From positions 1 through 19,143 of the forward strand of contig JBIOVX010000109.1 in the NCBI GenBank assembly GCA_044868005.1: a stretch of DNA of 19,143 nt. The letters run 5' to 3'. Position numbers and translations under genes: made by a program. This stretch comes from DATARR01 sp044868005. GTDB taxonomy: Bacteria; Acidobacteriota; Thermoanaerobaculia; Multivoradales; UBA5704. Shown here one piece after another: positions 15,132 to 19,143 of this stretch; position 1 is the first letter of the stretch, and each line of letters starts with the position of its first letter. Under the pieces are notes generated by a model, which made no database searches, was not told the DNA's origin, and was given only the letters and a program-made list of their open reading frames with translations.

Positions 15132-15137
15132 ATGGTA
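15132..15137 (-). promoter_or_regulatory. Candidate -10 element of a leaderless YheT-like gene
   Basis: TACCAT (minus strand, 15137-15132) has the T-A-n-n-A-T pattern and ends 8 bases before ATG 15123, the spacing expected if transcription begins at or next to the start codon. The 36-base gap to the divergent gene leaves little room for any other arrangement. No -35 is obvious. Confidence 0.3.
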
Positions 15138-15159
15138 TCTTCAAAATTGACCGGTCGTG

Positions 15160-15807
15160 ATGAAACGCCACTCTCCTCTCCCCCACGCCGACTCCCGCCT
15201 GCTGCAAGTGGTGGATGGCACCCTGGCCGAGGCCGCCCGTCTGGCCGCGACGCCCGGCGGCTCCTGGCTCGCCTGCCGGCCCGGCTGCACTGAATGCTGC
15301 CACGGACCGTTTCCGATCAACCGGCTGGACGCCCTCCGCCTTCGCCGCGGCCTCGCCGAGCTGGCGGAGCAAGACCCGGAACGCGCACGGGCCATCGCTG
15401 ATCGAGCCGCCTCCCAGCTCCCCCTCCTGCGCGAAGCTTTTCCCGGCGATCGTCGGACCGGCGTCCTGTCCGAGGAGGCGGACATGGCGGATGATTTCTT
15501 CGCCCGCCACGGCGGCCTTCCCTGCCCGGTGCTCGATCCTCAAACCGGCTGCTGCGAGCTGTACGCCCACCGCCCTCTGACCTGCCGCACCTTCGGACCG
15601 CCCGTGCGCATCGGCGAGGCGGTCCTGCCTCCCTGCCACCTCTGCTTCCAGGGCGCCTCGGAGGAGACTGTCGAGGCCTGCCGCGTCGAGCCGGACCCGC
15701 ACGGCTTGGAGGACCGCCTCCTGGCCCGCTTCGGCGACGAGGAGACGCTGATCGCCTTCTCGCTCGCTACTGAGAGGAGGCCATCCGGCGAACCGAATCC
15801 GTCCTAG
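15160..15807 (+). CDS. YkgJ-family cysteine-cluster protein, putative Zn/Fe chelator
   Basis: This 215-residue protein (from ATG 15160; GTG 15157 directly before it is an alternative) carries the YkgJ/CxxCxxCC-type pattern. CRPGCTECCHGPF covers about residues 39-51, GLPCPVLDPQTGCCELYAHR lies in the middle, then PLTCRTFGPPV, and the C-terminal part has PPCHLCFQG. The family is described as a putative zinc- or iron-chelating domain; no enzymatic reaction is assigned. It has no signal peptide or membrane segment, so it is likely cytoplasmic. It shares a 36-base divergent promoter region with the YheT-like gene, and neither start has a good Shine-Dalgarno. The 75 bases after its stop lead to a small gene on the same strand. 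Confidence 0.87.
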   Translation: MKRHSPLPHADSRLLQVVDGTLAEAARLAATPGGSWLACRPGCTECCHGPFPINRLDALRLRRGLAELAEQDPERARAIADRAASQLPLLREAFPGDRRTGVLSEEADMADDFFARHGGLPCPVLDPQTGCCELYAHRPLTCRTFGPPVRIGEAVLPPCHLCFQGASEETVEACRVEPDPHGLEDRLLARFGDEETLIAFSLATERRPSGEPNPS

Positions 15808-15882
15808 AATCGTCTAAGCAGAGGGAGGCTCCTCGCGGGTCTCCGCCGGTGAAACGTTTTCGGCGCTTCAGACGTTATAGGT

Positions 15883-16119
15883 ATGGATAGGTCCGAGATG
15901 GCTCCTCTATATCCCCAGATCCACGTCGAGCTCCGCAGCCGGAACCGTTTCGCCCTCGTGAGCGCCATCCGCTGCGGCCTGCGCCGGGCCGGCACCTCCC
16001 ATGCCGAGATCGAACGCTTCAGCCAGGAGGCCCTCTCCACCCAGGATCCGCGCAGCTTCGAAGAGCTCTGCCGGCACTGGGTGCGGATGGACCGTCCCGC
16101 CACCGCCGGCACCGACTAG
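15883..16119 (+). CDS. Small conserved-looking protein of unknown function
   Basis: This predicted 78-residue soluble protein starts at ATG 15883; an in-frame ATG at 15898 would give 73 residues starting MAPLYPQIHVEL. The sequence is one short beta-type start (PQIHVEL), then two helical stretches (NRFALVSAIRCGLRRAG, HAEIERFSQEAL) and a closing SFEELCRHWVRMD. Composition and G/C-ending codons match neighbouring real genes, and no competing frame looks better. I do not recognise the family. It lies 67 bases before the quinone oxidoreductase on the same strand and could share its transcript. A TATAGG stretch just before 15883 could be a -10, but no -35 is seen. A helical adaptor or regulatory role would be guesswork. 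Confidence 0.65.
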   Translation: MDRSEMAPLYPQIHVELRSRNRFALVSAIRCGLRRAGTSHAEIERFSQEALSTQDPRSFEELCRHWVRMDRPATAGTD

Positions 16120-16186
16120 CCCGTCTCCCCCGCCTCCCGCCATTCTGCGCTACCCTGAGGTCGCCACTGCGGCGCGAGGGGGGATC

Positions 16187-17158
16187 ATGAAAGCCATTCG
16201 CATCCACAGCCTGGGAGGACCCGAGGTTCTCCGCTACGAGGACGTTCCCGACCCGGTGCCCGGGCCGGGACAGGCGCTCGTCCGCGTCGAGGCGGCGGGC
16301 GTGAACTTCATCGACGTCTACTTCCGCACCGGTCTCTACAAGGACCCGGTGCCGCCGTTCGTCCCCGGCCAGGAAGCGGCGGGGACGGTGGTCGCCCTGG
16401 GTCCGGACGTCAGCGAGGTGGCGGTGGGAGACCGCGTCGCCTACACGGGACCCCAGGGGGCCTACGCCGAGCTGGCGGCCGTGCCGGCGGCGCGGCTGGT
16501 GAAGCTGCCGGAGAGCTTGAGCGCCAAGCAGGGAGCCGCCGCCATGCTGCAAGGCATGACGGCGCACTACCTCGCCTGCAGCACCTATCCGCTGAAGCCG
16601 GACGACGCCTGCCTCGTCCACGCCGCGGCGGGCGGTGTGGGCCAGCTCCTCTGCCAGATCGCCAAGCTGCGCGGCGCCCGCGTGCTCGGCACCACCTCCA
16701 GCGAGGAGAAGGCGCGGCTCGCTCGCGAGGCTGGGGCGGACGAGGTCATCCTCTACACCGAGCAGGACTTCGCCGCCGAGGTGAAGCGCCTGACCGGCGG
16801 CCGCGGCGTGCAGGTGGTCTACGATGGCGTCGGCAAGGCCACCTTCGACAAGAGCCTCGACTCGCTCGCGCCGCGCGGCATGATGGTGCTCTTCGGCGCG
16901 GCCTCCGGCCCGGTGCCGCCGCTCGACCCCACCGTTCTCAACACCAAAGGCTCGCTCTACCTCACCCGCCCCTCCCTCTTCGCCTACATCGCCTCGCGCG
17001 AGGAGCTGATGCAGCGGGCCGGCGACGTCCTCGGCTGGATCGCGGCAGGAAAGCTGCGGCTGAGCATCGGCCTCGAGCTGCCGCTCGCCGAGGCGGCCGA
17101 AGCCCACCGGGCGCTGGAAGGGCGGCGGACGACGGGGAAGGTGCTCCTGATCCCTTGA
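16187..17158 (+). CDS. NADPH:quinone oxidoreductase (zeta-crystallin/QOR type, zinc-independent MDR)
   Basis: This 323-residue protein starts at ATG 16187 after GAGGGGGG, a strong Shine-Dalgarno. It is a medium-chain reductase that transfers hydride from NADPH to quinones or related enones. Seen: MKAIRIHSLGGPEVLRYEDV (1-20), VEAAGVNFIDVYFRTGLY (34-51), FVPGQEAAGTVVALG (58-72), the nucleotide-binding HAAAGGVGQLLCQIAK (145-160) and VVYDGVGKATFDKSL. The GHE-type zinc ligands and structural-zinc cysteines of alcohol dehydrogenases are absent, as is normal for QOR. The length is typical and the gene looks intact. Its stop lies one base from the convergent stop of the aldolase/dehydrogenase gene, with no terminator between. 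Confidence 0.93.
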   Translation: MKAIRIHSLGGPEVLRYEDVPDPVPGPGQALVRVEAAGVNFIDVYFRTGLYKDPVPPFVPGQEAAGTVVALGPDVSEVAVGDRVAYTGPQGAYAELAAVPAARLVKLPESLSAKQGAAAMLQGMTAHYLACSTYPLKPDDACLVHAAAGGVGQLLCQIAKLRGARVLGTTSSEEKARLAREAGADEVILYTEQDFAAEVKRLTGGRGVQVVYDGVGKATFDKSLDSLAPRGMMVLFGAASGPVPPLDPTVLNTKGSLYLTRPSLFAYIASREELMQRAGDVLGWIAAGKLRLSIGLELPLAEAAEAHRALEGRRTTGKVLLIP

Positions 17159-17159
17159 T

Positions 17160-19136
17160 TCAAATCACCCGCTCATTCCCCCCGTCCACCGGAATCCACG
17201 CGCCGGTCGTCTTGGCGAAGCGGGGGCCGCAGAGCTCGGCGGCGAGCTCGGCGACGTCGCGGCTGGTCACCTCGGCGCCGAGCACGTTGTTGCGCCGGTA
17301 CTCCTCCACCGTCAGGCCGTAGGCCGCGGCGCGCGAGGCGAGCACTTCCGCGGTCCACACGCCGGTGTCGAAGACGGCGTTGGGATGGAGCCCGTTGACG
17401 CGGATGCCGTCCCTGCCCCACTCCAAGGCCGCCACGCGGGCGAGCTGCTGGAGCGCCGCCTTGGAGGCCGAGTAGGCCGCGGCGCCCGGCCCCGGCGCCG
17501 GCACGTTCTTCGAGCCGATCACCGCCACCCGGCCGCCGGCCGGCGCGAGCTTGAGCAGCGGATGGCAGAGCCGCAGCAACGCCAGGTTCGCGTCCAGGTT
17601 CACCCGCATCACCCGGTCCCACTCGGCGAGGTCGAGATCCGCGATGTGCCGCGTGGGAGGAAAGATGCCGGCGTTCAGGATCAGCAGATCGATACCGCCG
17701 AACCTCGCGACCGCGGCCGAGACCGCCTGCTCGATCTCCTCCTCCGCCGTGACGTCGCAGACGAGACCGAGGAAGTCGGGACGGTTGAGGATCGTCCCGA
17801 TCTCCGGAGCGATATCCAGCCCCACGACGGCGGCGCCGCGGCCGAGGAACGCATCGACGCAGGCGCGGCCGATCCCCGAGGCGGCGCCGGTGATGAGCGC
17901 CACCTCGCCGGCGAAGACGGGCGGCTTGCCGGCCTTGGCCAGCTTCGCCTGCTCGAGGTCCCAATACTCCATGTCGAAGAGGTCGCGGGCAGAGAGGGCG
18001 CGATAGCCGCCGAGGCGCTCGGCCCGCTCGATCACGTCCAGGGTGTGCTCGTAGATCTCCGCGACGATGGCGGCGTCCGCCGCCGAGCGTCCCGCGGCCA
18101 GCAGGCCCAACTCAGGATCGAGCACCACGCGCGGCGCCGGATCGACCATCGTCTTCGGCTGCGCGGCGGCCGGCGCGTGTTCCGCGAAGAACTCCCCGTA
18201 GGCGCCGGCGTACGCTTCGACGTCGCGGCCCACCAGCGGCAGGCGCTTGGTGCGGATCACGTGGTCCGGCGTGGCCGGCCCCTGCTGGGAGATTCGCCCC
18301 AGATCTTCACGCTGGACGAAGGCGAGGCTGCGCGCGTCGCGGCGGAGCGAGAGGATCATCGGAAATCCCGCCGCCTTGGCGATCGCGCGCCGCAGCCCGG
18401 CGATCTCCAGCCGTGGGACCTCCGCCTCCGGCGCCGCCGGGAAGGGGCCGAGGCACCAGGCTCCCTGCTTCTCCAGGTACTCCTCGGCGAGGCGCACGAG
18501 CGCGATCATCCGCTCGTACGACTCCCGCGCCGTGGCGCCGAACGAAAAGATGCCGTGCGAGAGCAGCACCATGCCGACCGTCCGCGGTCCTGCCGATGCG
18601 GGAAAGCGCTCGGCGCAGAGACGGGCGAGATCGAAGCCCGGCATCACGTACGGGATGACGACCACGGAATCGCCGTAGATCTCGCGCACGCGCTCCTCGC
18701 CGCCCGCCGTGTTGGTGACGGTGACGACGGCGTCGGCGTGCGTGTGGTCCACGTATTTGAAGGGGAGCACGGCGTGCAGGATGGCCTCGACGGACGGCGT
18801 CGGCGCCGCGGCGCGGGTCATGCTCGTCCGCAGCTCGTTGACCATCTCGGGATCGGAGAGGCGCGGCAGCGTCGCCAGGCGCATCGCCGGCGCGAGGCGC
18901 ACGGGCGCGAATCCCGCCGCCTCGATGGACTCGAGGTCCCAGCCGCTCCCCTTGACGTAGAGGATCTCCTCCTCCTCGCCGAAGAGGTTGCGCTCGCGCG
19001 TCTTGACCGAGGTATTGCCGCCGCCGTGCAGCACCAGGCTCTTGTCGCGCCCGAGCAGGCGCGAAGTGTACACCCGCAACCCGAGGTCGCCCGACCAGGC
19101 CGCGGCCTCTTCGTCGCTCCAGAGGCTTTCGATCAT
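17160..19136 (-). CDS. Bifunctional class II aldolase/short-chain dehydrogenase (RhaD-type fusion)
   Basis: This 658-residue protein has two domains. Residues 1 to about 400 are a class II aldolase: LVLHGGGNTSVK near 34-45, the metal ligands H131 and H133 in DHTHADAV and H194 in LLSHGIFSFG. Residues about 408-658 are a short-chain dehydrogenase: TGAASGIG at 416-423, an NAGIFPP motif, and the catalytic Y555 and K559 in YSASK, ending in the usual VDGG. This architecture is known from the rhamnulose-1-phosphate aldolase/lactaldehyde dehydrogenase fusions (about 680-690 residues), where the aldolase makes lactaldehyde and the second domain oxidises it. Here no rhamnose isomerase, kinase or transporter is visible in the window, so the sugar substrate is unproven. 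ATG 19136 is only seven bases from the window end, so upstream signals are unseen. Confidence 0.92.
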   Translation of the reverse strand: MIESLWSDEEAAAWSGDLGLRVYTSRLLGRDKSLVLHGGGNTSVKTRERNLFGEEEEILYVKGSGWDLESIEAAGFAPVRLAPAMRLATLPRLSDPEMVNELRTSMTRAAAPTPSVEAILHAVLPFKYVDHTHADAVVTVTNTAGGEERVREIYGDSVVVIPYVMPGFDLARLCAERFPASAGPRTVGMVLLSHGIFSFGATARESYERMIALVRLAEEYLEKQGAWCLGPFPAAPEAEVPRLEIAGLRRAIAKAAGFPMILSLRRDARSLAFVQREDLGRISQQGPATPDHVIRTKRLPLVGRDVEAYAGAYGEFFAEHAPAAAQPKTMVDPAPRVVLDPELGLLAAGRSAADAAIVAEIYEHTLDVIERAERLGGYRALSARDLFDMEYWDLEQAKLAKAGKPPVFAGEVALITGAASGIGRACVDAFLGRGAAVVGLDIAPEIGTILNRPDFLGLVCDVTAEEEIEQAVSAAVARFGGIDLLILNAGIFPPTRHIADLDLAEWDRVMRVNLDANLALLRLCHPLLKLAPAGGRVAVIGSKNVPAPGPGAAAYSASKAALQQLARVAALEWGRDGIRVNGLHPNAVFDTGVWTAEVLASRAAAYGLTVEEYRRNNVLGAEVTSRDVAELAAELCGPRFAKTTGAWIPVDGGNERVI

Positions 19137-19143
19137 GGGGGTA

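Noticed and set aside
1..19143. CRISPR arrays, insertion sequences, phage or plasmid genes, or restriction systems
   Set aside because: No regularly spaced direct repeats, no transposase or integrase motifs and no terminal inverted repeats with target duplications were seen on reading both strands.

Overview
This is a GC-rich bacterial chromosomal window with densely packed genes on both strands. It holds fifteen protein-coding genes; the first runs off the left edge. No rRNA, tRNA, CRISPR array, transposase or phage gene is visible. The GC content, the N-terminal style of the TPR protein at 6501-7646, the exported Asp-box protein with a DNRLRE-type tail, and the DUF255-DsbD fusion suggest an acidobacterium, perhaps Thermoanaerobaculia-like. 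That assignment is from gene style only and is tentative.

Layout. 1-2253 (-): a DUF255/SPATA20 thioredoxin-like protein with a DsbD N-terminal-type domain at its C-terminus. 2350-2996 (-): a VapBC-type toxin-antitoxin pair with a perfect inverted repeat at its promoter and start codon. 3108-3866 (+): a small exported protein. 3879-6436 (-): a two-gene NAD salvage operon, nicotinate phosphoribosyltransferase followed by a nicotinamidase-like hydrolase, overlapping by GTGA. 6501-7646 (-): a TPR protein. 8025-10589 (+): a large exported Asp-box/sialidase-fold protein. A perfect palindrome at 10598-10624 separates it from a convergent exported PqqB-like metallo-hydrolase (10630-11574, -). Divergent from that, 26 bases away, is an orphan BtuF-like binding protein (11601-12467, +). 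A Schlafen/AlbA_2-HATPase regulator-like gene (12469-13974, +) follows and looks compositionally foreign.

13975-14178 holds no gene but carries four consecutive hairpins ending in a U-run. In three of them the wobble pairs favour a + strand RNA, which makes this the best candidate for an undescribed structured RNA here. Then come a YheT-like hydrolase (14179-15123, -), a YkgJ-type cysteine-cluster protein (15160-15807, +), a 78-residue unknown (15883-16119, +), a quinone oxidoreductase (16187-17158, +) and a bifunctional aldolase/short-chain dehydrogenase (17160-19136, -).

The genes do not form one pathway. The firm functional units are the NAD salvage pair and the toxin-antitoxin pair. Several starts (antitoxin, PqqB-like, BtuF-like, YheT-like) lack a convincing Shine-Dalgarno but have a -10-like hexamer 6-8 bases upstream, which suggests leaderless transcripts. 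Other genes (DUF255, TPR, quinone oxidoreductase, nicotinamidase-like) have good Shine-Dalgarno sites, so both initiation modes seem to be in use.
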